Source: UBA2227 sp036677505 (lineage in GTDB: Bacteria > Bacillota_I > Bacilli_A > Erysipelotrichales > Erysipelotrichaceae). From it: a stretch of DNA of 44,934 nt. The translations under genes and the position numbers were made by a program. The DNA lies in NCBI GenBank assembly GCA_036677505.1, contig JAVBWK010000038.1, forward strand, positions 1 to 44,934. Reading direction: 5' to 3'. The notes under the pieces are model-generated. The model saw only the letters and a program-made list of their open reading frames with translations, was not told where the DNA came from and did no database searches. Positions 33,414 to 41,269 of this stretch are shown one piece after another. Position 1 is the first letter of the stretch; each line of letters starts with the position of its first letter.

Positions 33414-34185
33414 AACAAATCTTGGACTGGTCGAATACGCAAAATCTAAGCTCACACTTCCTACCATCTACATGCTGAGCGGTTTTGGAAGAGTCTTAAC
33501 CCAAGCCAACATCGATAAGCGCGTCAACATCCTGAAGTGCCCTCATACCATCAAAAATCAAGCCATCATCCAAACCGGCATCGGTAAATATTGCTACGAC
33601 TGTGTCGGCTTGATCAAAGGCTATCTTTGGGAGGATGCACCTGGGAAAGTCAGATATAACGAACCGAAAGGATCTGATCAGAACGTTTCTGGAATGTATA
33701 ATCATGCCACTGAAAAAGGTCCGCTTGAGACGATTCCGGACCTTCCAGGCTTGCTTGTATTTACCCAAGACCTTGGTCATGTCGGTATCTATATCGGCAA
33801 GGATGATAATGGAAATCGTCAATATATTGAATCTACTCCAGCTTGGAAGAAGTGGGGTGTGACTCAGAGCAATGACTCGATCCGCAAATGGGCATTCTGG
33901 GGTAAGTACAGTTTCATTGAATACATCAACCCCGCTCCAAAACCTGATCCGACTCAGATCCAGATAGGAGACATCGTAAGAGTAACCGGAGTTGGCCGAT
34001 CATCGAGCCTTGGAACTGGGAAGTCAACCGCTCAGTATTTCAATCGGAAAATGAAAGTGATCCGGATCATTCCAAAGGTAAACCACCCTTATGGCTGTTC
34101 AACAAGTCTTACTGCACCTGTAGGGGATAAAGGTAATCCGTTCATCACTGCGTTCTTCAAAACGATCTCTGTGAAAAAGGAGTAG
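33406..34185 (+). CDS. Endolysin, NlpC/P60-like peptidase with SH3-like C-terminus
   Basis: 259 residues. The N-terminal NlpC/P60-type domain has the catalytic Cys66 (YCYDCVGLI) and His125 (LGHVGIYIG). The third polar residue is probably in YIEST. The C-terminal 75 residues (IQIGDIVRVTGVGRSSS) resemble an SH3-type wall-binding domain with an inserted loop. It should cleave peptide bonds in peptidoglycan for lysis. There is no signal peptide, so it needs a holin. Confidence 0.82.
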   Translation: MTKTNLGLVEYAKSKLTLPTIYMLSGFGRVLTQANIDKRVNILKCPHTIKNQAIIQTGIGKYCYDCVGLIKGYLWEDAPGKVRYNEPKGSDQNVSGMYNHATEKGPLETIPDLPGLLVFTQDLGHVGIYIGKDDNGNRQYIESTPAWKKWGVTQSNDSIRKWAFWGKYSFIEYINPAPKPDPTQIQIGDIVRVTGVGRSSSLGTGKSTAQYFNRKMKVIRIIPKVNHPYGCSTSLTAPVGDKGNPFITAFFKTISVKKE

Positions 34186-34186
34186 C

Positions 34187-34465
34187 ATGTCCCCAGATAC
34201 CACATTTAGTCTTTCGGTTTTGATCGCGATCGTTGGTTGCTTTGTAGGACTAGCTGGTTGGCTACATTCGAGAGATACCAAGATCAGTGAAGATGCGGAG
34301 TGGAAGGGTACCGTGAATGCGAAGCTTGATATGGCAATTGGTCTACGCAAGGATCATGATGAGCTAGAAGAGAAACACAATAGTTTAACCGAAAGAATAG
34401 GTAGAGTCGAAGAATCAACAAAGGCAGCACATAAGAGAATTGATATTATAGAAAACAAGAAATAG
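34187..34465 (+). CDS. Small membrane protein with coiled coil (XhlA-like)
   Basis: 92 residues. One N-terminal membrane segment (LSVLIAIVGCFVGLAGWL) is followed by a charged coiled coil. This matches haemolysin XhlA-type lysis accessories that cooperate with the holin. AAAGGAG precedes ATG two bases after the endolysin stop. The stop codon lies in the terminator stem. Confidence 0.65.
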   Translation: MSPDTTFSLSVLIAIVGCFVGLAGWLHSRDTKISEDAEWKGTVNAKLDMAIGLRKDHDELEEKHNSLTERIGRVEESTKAAHKRIDIIENKK

Positions 34466-34483
34466 CTACTACTATTTCTTTTT
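34458..34483 (+). terminator. Terminator at the end of the phage late operon
   Basis: AGAAATAG and CTATTTCT form a perfect 8-bp stem with a 6-base loop and T run. It marks the end of core phage genes; cargo genes follow. Confidence 0.8.
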
Positions 34484-34529
34484 CTTGTTAAGAAAAAAAC
34501 TTCAAAACTAATTAGTTCACAGAGAGTGT

Positions 34530-34535
34530 TATAAT
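34530..34535 (+). promoter_or_regulatory. -10 box of the restriction operon
   Basis: Perfect TATAAT 30 bp before the Mrr gene, just after the late terminator. No good -35 is seen. Confidence 0.45.
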
Positions 34536-34564
34536 AAAGACAACTTTTGCGTGTGGAGGGAAAT

Positions 34565-35488
34565 ATGGCTATCCCAGCTTTTCAAGATTGCATGTTGCCT
34601 TTGTTACTGTTTTTGGCTGACGATAATGAGCACACTAACACAGAAATTGTCTCACATATTTCTGATTATTTTGGTTTAACAGAAGAAGAAAGAAATATGC
34701 GAATACCTAGTGGTCCTCAATATTTAATTTATAGTAGAGTGTATTGGGCAAAAACATATCTAAAAAAAGCTAAATTAATTGAAGAAACATCGAAATCTGT
34801 AAATGTGTTAACAAAGAGAGGCCATGCAGTCCTAAATGAAAAACCAGAAAGAGTAGATGTTAAATATCTACTAAAGTTTAAGGAGTTTAAAGATTATCGG
34901 AATGCAAATAAAGATAAATCTCTGACTCCTAGCACATCAGACTTTAATGATAAACCTATTGTGAACCAAGAGATGACTCCTGAAGATTCAATAATCGAAG
35001 GAACTCAGAAATTGAAATCTAGTATAATTGACGATTTACTTGATCAAATAAAGGAAAACACTCCAAGGTTTTTTGAGAATTTAGTTGTTCAATTATTAGT
35101 GAAAATGGGTTATGGAGGCAGTTTCGATGAAGCTGCTCAGGTTGTAGGCAAGACTGGTGATGGTGGCATTGATGGAGTTATTAAAGAAGATAGGCTCGGT
35201 CTCGATCTTGTTTATGTTCAAGCAAAACGGTGGCAAAACAATATTGGTAGCCCAGAAATCCAAGGTTTTGTTGGAGCACTTGCTGGCAAAAAATCTAAAA
35301 AAGGGATATTCATAACAACATCAACCTTTACTAAAGCTGCTCTGGAGTATGCAAAAACTATTGAACACAACATTGTGTTAATTGACGGGAAAAAGTTTGC
35401 TGAATTGATGTTTGAGTTTAATCTCGGTGTAACCGTGCAGAAAGTTCTTGAAATTAAAGTTATTGACTCTGATTTTTTTCATGATTAG
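34565..35488 (+). CDS. Mrr-family restriction endonuclease
   Basis: 307 residues. The N-terminal Mrr_N winged-helix domain (about 1-90) is followed by a linker and the Mrr catalytic domain with the PD-(D/E)xK variant: Glu171 (FFENL), Asp203 (GDGGIDGV) and Gln219-Ala-Lys221 (VQAKRW). Mrr enzymes usually cut methylated DNA (type IV). It is 73 bp ahead of a restriction-modification gene on the same strand and probably in one operon. GGAGGG precedes ATG 34565. The region is more A+T rich than the phage genes, which points to separate acquisition. Confidence 0.85.
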   Translation: MAIPAFQDCMLPLLLFLADDNEHTNTEIVSHISDYFGLTEEERNMRIPSGPQYLIYSRVYWAKTYLKKAKLIEETSKSVNVLTKRGHAVLNEKPERVDVKYLLKFKEFKDYRNANKDKSLTPSTSDFNDKPIVNQEMTPEDSIIEGTQKLKSSIIDDLLDQIKENTPRFFENLVVQLLVKMGYGGSFDEAAQVVGKTGDGGIDGVIKEDRLGLDLVYVQAKRWQNNIGSPEIQGFVGALAGKKSKKGIFITTSTFTKAALEYAKTIEHNIVLIDGKKFAELMFEFNLGVTVQKVLEIKVIDSDFFHD

Positions 35489-35561
35489 TGGATCAGACAG
35501 TTATTTTGATTATGAGTTAACTAACATTTAATAGTAAAGTGGCCAAAACTAGGAGAAGAAA

Positions 35562-38500
35562 ATGATTAATAGAGAGAATTTATCTAAATTGCTTGTTGTC
35601 GAAGGATTTACTCAGTTAACAGGCAAAGATGCTGGTATTTGGTTCAAAAGTTTTGGAGACTCAGATTTACGAGTGGACTTCAATTCAGAAACACTGATTT
35701 ATCCAGAATATAGTGGCTTGGTAGTAAACGAAAGACAAACATGCAATTTTTCAGCAAATGAGAATTTTGTAGTATTTGAATGTGTTAACAAGCTTTTATC
35801 TCGAGGTTACAAACCAAAGAATATAGAACTTGAGCCTCGATGGCAGTTGGGCCACGGTATGAGTGGTGGAAGAGCTGACATATTAGTAAAAGACAACAAT
35901 GGCAACTCATACCTTGTTATTGAATGTAAAACCTGGGGAGAAGAATTCGAGAATGAGTGGAAAAATATGCTCCAATTTGGTGGCCAACTTTTTAGCTATG
36001 CCCAGCAAGTAAGAAGCACTCAGTTTGTTTGCCTATATACATCGAATTTTGAGAATGACGTTACTCTCTATACCAACCACATAATTACGTTGAATGACAA
36101 CTTCGACTATTTGCGATCGCTCCAGAATCCAGCATCTTTTAAGGATGCCACGGATGTCCAGTCATTATTTAGAGTCTGGGATAAGACTTATAATAAAGAA
36201 TTTGAAACCCAAGGAATTTTTGAAGGCAATATTAGCGCCTTTTCCATCGGCAAGAAGTCGCATTCAACAAGCGATCTATATGAATTAAAGCATTCCGATA
36301 TTCAATCTAAGTATCATGAGTTTGCGACAATCTTACGTCAACATAATGTGTCTGGACGCGAGAACGCTTTTGATAAATTGGTTAATCTTTTTTTAGCCAA
36401 AATCGTAGACGAAATGCAGAATACAAATGAATTGAAGTTTTATTGGAAAGGATTTGCGTTTGATGATTATTACAGTCTTCAAGATCGAATCCAAAAACTA
36501 TATCGGGATGGTATGCAAAAATTCCTTGACGAGGAAGTAACATACATTGACGACACTGCGATAACTGATGCTTTTAGATTATTTAAAAGTGATCCTGATG
36601 CAACCAGAAACACAATTACCAAGTATTTTAGACAACTAAAATTCTATACCAATAATGATTTCGCTTTTCTTGATGTCCACAATGAGCATCTTTTTATTCA
36701 AAACTCAGCGATTCTACTAAAAATAGTAAAAATGATTCAGGATATTAAGCTGAAAACTGAAGAGCAAAACCAATTCTTAGGTGACTTGTTTGAGGGTTTC
36801 CTTGATCAAGGCGTTAAACAAAGTGAGGGGCAATATTTTACACCAACTCCAGTAGTAAAGTTCATAGTTTCATCATTACCGCTAGAATCACTTGAATCAT
36901 CAAAAAGCGAAATACCATATGCGATTGACTATGCCTGTGGAGCTGGACACTTCCTAAATGAGTATGCTTCACAATTGAAGACGATCTTTCCAGGCGATAA
37001 ATTGCACGATTATTACTCTCGGATTTTTGGTATAGAAAAAGAATATCGATTGTCCAAGGTGGCTAAAGTTTCTTCATTTATGTATGGACAAGATGAGATC
37101 AGAATTATTTACGCTGATGCTCTATCTAGAAGTAGTAGTGTCAAGGATAATTCTTTCGATGTACTGATATCAAATCCACCCTATAGTGTTAAAGGCTTCT
37201 TAGAAATGTTATCTGAGGAAGAACGGAATTCATTTAGTCTTACGAAGACGATTGATAAAAAGAACATATTCTCAAATAACTCAATTGAAGCGTTTTTTGT
37301 TGAGCGAGCGAAGCAATTACTTAAGCCAAAAGGAGTAGCAGCAATAATACTACCTTCATCAATTCTTACCAATGGTAATTCGCTGTATACAAAAACGAGA
37401 GAGATTATTCTTGAGTCATTTGATTTGATTGCTATAACTGAGTTTGGTAGCGGTACTTTTGGGAAAACTGGTACAAATACAGTAACATTATTTTTGCAGA
37501 GAAAAGAGCAAGAGCCAGCAATATCGGATCATATTCGAAATAGGGTTGACGCATGGTTCAGAGGTGATTTTGATAAAGACCAAGTCTTTGAAGACCGCGA
37601 ATATCTTGAGAAATATTGCGAATATTTTGAATTTGATTTTGAGGACTATATATCATTACTTCAAACGCAACCAAACGATGGGTTTTTAGAACATGAAATT
37701 ATTCTTGGGTATAGGGAACCATTTAGTAAATTAAGTGAAGTAAAGGCTATGTTAAGGAAGAAATCGTTTATAAGCTTAAGCGAAGCTGAAAAGGATCTTC
37801 AACTTAAAACGAAATTCATAAAATATATAAAGAGTCTAGAAATGGAGAAAATGTATTATTTCATCTTGGGCTTGACCAATCCTCATCCTGTTTTAGTTGT
37901 TAGATCTCCAGCAGAAAGCGCCGAAATGAAGAAGTTCCTTGGCTACGAGTGGAGCACAGCAAAGGGTAACGAAGGAATTAAGTATCTTGGTGTAAATAGC
38001 ACTAACCAAATTGATGACGTTGTTCTTGATTTAGAAGGAATTAATAGTATTAGTACACCGCTTTTTAATCCTATTGATTTAAATGATCAGACAAAAATTA
38101 ATAGTGCTATAAAATCGAATTTCTTGGGACAAAGAACATTTGATAATCAGTATGTAAAATACCTAAGCCTTGTCGATATGATTGATTTTAGAGGAGTTAA
38201 GCTCGAAAAACAGATATCACTTACTGCTAAGAGAACCATAGAAGTTGAGAGTAAGTATCCATTAATTGCACTTGGAAAAGCATGCAAAATAATGATTGGA
38301 GGTACACCATCCAGGAGTAACAACTCATATTTCGAGAATGGTACGAATTTGTGGGTCTCCATAGCAGAGATGAATTCACAAGTTATTACAACGACTAAAG
38401 AAATGATAACTGATAAAGCAGTTGCTGATTCAAACGTCAAACTTATAAGAAAAGGGACTACTCTTCTAAGTTTCAAGCTTAGTATTGGGAAAGTAGCAAT

Positions 38501-39344
38501 TGCAGGAAGTGATCTTTATACCAATGAGGCAATTGCCGGACTAGTTCCACATAACCCTGATGAGTATATTGATAAGTATTTTTACCATCTGTTTAGGGCG
38601 GACGTATTTAGTTTGGAGAATCTTGGAACAAAAGCATTTGGGATAAGTTTGAATAGTGATTTTCTTAAATACGATCTATATATTCCAAATATGCCGTTAC
38701 CTTTACAAAAGGAAATGGTGGAAGCATGCGATAAAGTTGACATTGAAATCAACAAGCAAGAAGATATTCTTAGAAATTATGAAATGCAACTCGATTCAAT
38801 CTTTAGAAGCTTGAAAGAGTCATCTAGTATGAAAGTTGATATCGGGAATGAATCGATTTTTGAAACTATGATTGGAAATAGAGTACTTAAAAGCGAACTT
38901 CAAGCTGATGGAACTGTACCAGTGTTTAGTGCTAACGTTAAAAAGCCTTTTGGGTTTACAAATAAGTTGAGCATATCAGATTTTGAATCAGCCTCGATCC
39001 TTTGGGGAATCGACGGTGATTGGCAAGTAAGCATAGTAGAGTCTGGAGAAAAGTTCTATCCAACCGATCATTGTGGTGTCCTTAGGGTAAAAAATAAAGA
39101 TATCGATATCAGATATGTAAAATGGGCACTATATGAAGCCGGTCAAGAGACTAGATTCTCTCGTAGCATGAGAGCATCAGTTGATAGAATCCGTAAAATT
39201 GAGATAAAGTTGCCAAATCAAAAACTGACAGATCAACTGAAAATTGAGATCACTGAACTCGAGGACAAAATAAGTAATACTGAGAGAAGCATTGAGCAAC
39301 TCGAGTTACAACATAAACGGACAGTTTTTAGCTTTATACTTTAG
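35562..39344 (+). CDS. Single-chain restriction-modification-specificity protein (type IIG / fused type I-like)
   Basis: 1260 residues. The N-terminal nuclease domain has the PD-(D/E)xK core Asp106 (GRADILV) and Glu121-Cys-Lys123 (VIECKTW), as in type I HsdR N-domains. A HsdM-like N6-adenine methyltransferase follows: helical bundle, GQYFTPTPVVKF at about 423-434, motif I DYACGAGHF at 456-464 and motif IV NPPY at 538-541. The C-terminal part holds two HsdS-like target recognition regions (about 900-1060 and 1085-1255) each ending in a helix. It needs no separate subunits to cut and methylate. It lacks the HsdR helicase motor. AGGAG precedes ATG. Confidence 0.85.
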   Translation: MINRENLSKLLVVEGFTQLTGKDAGIWFKSFGDSDLRVDFNSETLIYPEYSGLVVNERQTCNFSANENFVVFECVNKLLSRGYKPKNIELEPRWQLGHGMSGGRADILVKDNNGNSYLVIECKTWGEEFENEWKNMLQFGGQLFSYAQQVRSTQFVCLYTSNFENDVTLYTNHIITLNDNFDYLRSLQNPASFKDATDVQSLFRVWDKTYNKEFETQGIFEGNISAFSIGKKSHSTSDLYELKHSDIQSKYHEFATILRQHNVSGRENAFDKLVNLFLAKIVDEMQNTNELKFYWKGFAFDDYYSLQDRIQKLYRDGMQKFLDEEVTYIDDTAITDAFRLFKSDPDATRNTITKYFRQLKFYTNNDFAFLDVHNEHLFIQNSAILLKIVKMIQDIKLKTEEQNQFLGDLFEGFLDQGVKQSEGQYFTPTPVVKFIVSSLPLESLESSKSEIPYAIDYACGAGHFLNEYASQLKTIFPGDKLHDYYSRIFGIEKEYRLSKVAKVSSFMYGQDEIRIIYADALSRSSSVKDNSFDVLISNPPYSVKGFLEMLSEEERNSFSLTKTIDKKNIFSNNSIEAFFVERAKQLLKPKGVAAIILPSSILTNGNSLYTKTREIILESFDLIAITEFGSGTFGKTGTNTVTLFLQRKEQEPAISDHIRNRVDAWFRGDFDKDQVFEDREYLEKYCEYFEFDFEDYISLLQTQPNDGFLEHEIILGYREPFSKLSEVKAMLRKKSFISLSEAEKDLQLKTKFIKYIKSLEMEKMYYFILGLTNPHPVLVVRSPAESAEMKKFLGYEWSTAKGNEGIKYLGVNSTNQIDDVVLDLEGINSISTPLFNPIDLNDQTKINSAIKSNFLGQRTFDNQYVKYLSLVDMIDFRGVKLEKQISLTAKRTIEVESKYPLIALGKACKIMIGGTPSRSNNSYFENGTNLWVSIAEMNSQVITTTKEMITDKAVADSNVKLIRKGTTLLSFKLSIGKVAIAGSDLYTNEAIAGLVPHNPDEYIDKYFYHLFRADVFSLENLGTKAFGISLNSDFLKYDLYIPNMPLPLQKEMVEACDKVDIEINKQEDILRNYEMQLDSIFRSLKESSSMKVDIGNESIFETMIGNRVLKSELQADGTVPVFSANVKKPFGFTNKLSISDFESASILWGIDGDWQVSIVESGEKFYPTDHCGVLRVKNKDIDIRYVKWALYEAGQETRFSRSMRASVDRIRKIEIKLPNQKLTDQLKIEITELEDKISNTERSIEQLELQHKRTVFSFIL

Positions 39345-39398
39345 AACTCCATAAACTAAACTCCCCGAAAAATAACAATAATTGAAATCAACGAAGAT
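39345..39398. other. Spacer between the restriction gene and the attP-like site
   Basis: AT-rich; no gene or clear terminator of the restriction operon other than the hairpin at 39441-39463 further on. Confidence 0.4.
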
Positions 39399-39602
39399 TG
39401 TATGGTCAGTGTATGGTCAGAAACTGACAAAAGTATCAAAAAACCCGCTGTTTAAGCGGGTTTATTTGTTATGGCGGAGGACATGAGACTAGATATAAAC
39501 CTTTCCCAAACTTCCCCAAGCCGATTTTTCAAGCACATTTCATCCATTCCTTTCCCGTTTTTTCACGGTTTTAGCATTATGTGTGGTCAAATGTATGGTC
39601 AG
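39399..39602 (-). other. Complete attP-like site of a related integrative element
   Basis: On the minus strand: arms TGACCATACA at 39601 and TGACCACAC at 39589 (12-bp period), a G/A-rich spacer, a core ending CCTCCGCCAT (T at 39471), a hairpin terminator, then arms TGACCATACA at 39419 and 39408 (11-bp period). The distance from first arm to last core base is 130 bp, exactly as at 43785-43915 and 44672-44802. The core looks like a tRNA-Ser/Leu 3' end, not tRNA-Gly. No integrase gene adjoins it. Confidence 0.65.
39441..39463 (-). terminator. Bidirectional hairpin terminator inside the attP-like site
   Basis: AAACCCGCT and AGCGGGTTT form a perfect 9-bp stem with a 5-base loop. The minus-strand side has a run of T. 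It corresponds to the hairpin after the core at attL and attR. Confidence 0.75.
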
Positions 39603-39692
39603 CATAATTGAAAATGTTAATTCAAATTATATCTCCAGGCAAAAATAGCAAGATCGTGTTTCAACGAACACGATCATAATGAAGTTGACAGA

Positions 39693-39750
39693 TTGCAAGA
39701 TCCAGTGTACATTTATTATAATTCGAACGTTCGTTTGAAAGGAGGATTAC
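39693..39750 (+). promoter_or_regulatory. Promoter and operator of the TetR-DegV-ABC operon
   Basis: TTGCAA at 39693-39698, 18 bp, TATAAT at 39717-39722. A perfect palindrome CGAACGTTCG at 39724-39733 lies at the transcription start, the usual place for TetR autoregulation. AAAGGAGG precedes TTG 39751. A TTGACA at 39685 is too far (26 bp) to pair with this -10. Confidence 0.65.
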
Positions 39751-40332
39751 TTGGAAAAACTAAAGAAGAAGTTAAATCAATCTGAAAGAATATTATTAAC
39801 CGCGTTTGAATGTATATCGTCAAGAGGGTACGCTAATACTTCAATGCGTGATATTGCAGATTTGGCAAAAGTTGCGCTAAGCCAGTTGAACTATCACTAT
39901 AAAAGCAAAGATGGACTATTTATCGAAGTTATCAATTTTACGATGAATAAATACCTACATGACATCGAGCTTAACATCATGAACGGCAACACACCGAAAG
40001 AGCGAATGGCCAATTTTCTTCAATATTTTAGTGAAATGATTGAGAATAACCCACGTTTATTTCGTTTGCTTTACGATTTCACGAGTTTGGCTTTATGGAA
40101 GCCGGATTTTGAGATCGTCCTCAAAAGACTTTTTAATGAAACATCTCAACTTATCGAAGTCAACATATTAGTCGACGAACATCTAAAAACACAAATGAAG
40201 CAATTCAGTTCTAAGGAGATTTCGAAGATGTTAACCGGTGCCATGTTTGGTACAGCCATTCAAATGCTTCTTGAACCTTCCGAGACCGAAACACCTAAAG
40301 CGCTGAATGCCATTGAATTGATTCTTAATTAA
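39751..40332 (+). CDS. TetR-family transcriptional regulator
   Basis: 193 residues. The N-terminal HTH is typical (RGYANTSMRDIADLAKVAL, then LNYHYKSKDGLF). The C-terminal ligand domain is all-helical and unassigned. It most likely represses its own operon (DegV and ABC transporter) through the palindrome overlapping the promoter, with a ligand such as a fatty acid, drug or peptide relieving repression. TTG start with a strong AAAGGAGG. It is the first gene of the transporter cargo, 150 bp from the attP-like site. Confidence 0.88.
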   Translation: MEKLKKKLNQSERILLTAFECISSRGYANTSMRDIADLAKVALSQLNYHYKSKDGLFIEVINFTMNKYLHDIELNIMNGNTPKERMANFLQYFSEMIENNPRLFRLLYDFTSLALWKPDFEIVLKRLFNETSQLIEVNILVDEHLKTQMKQFSSKEISKMLTGAMFGTAIQMLLEPSETETPKALNAIELILN

Positions 40333-40350
40333 CCAACAAAGGAGAAAACA

Positions 40351-41238
40351 ATGACAAAACTATTACTTATGACGGATTCTAACTGTGATCTGTCCGAAAC
40401 TTACCTTACCGAAAACAATGTTTGCGCAATTCCGTTTCATTTCAATCTGAACAATGTCGATTATGAAGATGATTATGGTAAATCAATCAGCAATGAAGAC
40501 TTTTATAATTCGCTTCGTCAAGGCAACATGTCCACGACATCTCAAATCACTCCATATACTTATGGCGAATACTTCAACAAATACGTTAACCAAGGGTATT
40601 CGATTATTTACATTGCATTTTCTTCCGGACTCAGTGAATCCTACAATCACTCATTGCTAGCGCGTGAAATTGTATTGAATGAGAAACCTGATGCGGATAT
40701 TTCTATCATTGATTCCAAATCAGCGAGCGTTGGAGAAGGACTGCTTGTTCAAAAGGCCGTTGAGTTGCTCAAGGCCGGAAAAACGAAAGAAGAGATCATC
40801 ACTTGGCTTGAAACCAACAAAATGCTTGTCAATCAATGGTTCACTGTAGATAGTTTGGAGCATTTGAGACGAGGTGGAAGAATTTCGTCAACGAGTGCTT
40901 ATTTGGGCATTATGCTTCAGGTTAAGCCTATATTGACTGTGGATGCCACAGGTAAGCTTACTCCCGTCGATAAGCTGCGGGGAAGAAAAAAGGCCATGAA
41001 ACATTTGCAAGAGTTAGTTCTGACAAAAGCCACTGAACTGAAAAACGAGACGGTCTATATTAGTCATGGAGATTGCTTAGATGAAGCTGAGGAATTAAAA
41101 CAAATGATCATCCAAAATGCGCAGGTAAAAGAAGTAATGATTAGACCCTTGGGACCCATTATTGGTACACATACGGGACCAGGACTATTGAGCGTGGCTT
41201 TTTTGGGTGAGAAAAGAACGTTAGATCATCATGACTAA
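40351..41238 (+). CDS. DegV family fatty-acid-binding protein (FakB-like)
   Basis: 295 residues. The opening MTDSNCDLSE is the DegV signature. TSQITPYTYGEYFNK, FSSGLSESYNHSLLA and HLRRGGRISSTSA follow, as in FakB proteins that hold a fatty acid for phosphorylation by FakA. It therefore probably binds a lipid. It lies between the TetR gene and an ABC transporter, so it may sense or deliver the transported lipid or a lipid-linked compound. AAAGGAG precedes ATG. No FakA gene is in view; the host copy would be needed. Confidence 0.9.
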   Translation: MTKLLLMTDSNCDLSETYLTENNVCAIPFHFNLNNVDYEDDYGKSISNEDFYNSLRQGNMSTTSQITPYTYGEYFNKYVNQGYSIIYIAFSSGLSESYNHSLLAREIVLNEKPDADISIIDSKSASVGEGLLVQKAVELLKAGKTKEEIITWLETNKMLVNQWFTVDSLEHLRRGGRISSTSAYLGIMLQVKPILTVDATGKLTPVDKLRGRKKAMKHLQELVLTKATELKNETVYISHGDCLDEAEELKQMIIQNAQVKEVMIRPLGPIIGTHTGPGLLSVAFLGEKRTLDHHD

Positions 41239-41269
41239 TCATCTTTTACAAAGGAGAAGAAATTAATAA

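Noticed and set aside
39471..39490. Cryptic tRNA-Ser or tRNA-Leu gene at the attP-like core
   Set aside because: Upstream bases on the minus strand do not form acceptor, T or anticodon arms; only a CCTCCGCCAT end is present.
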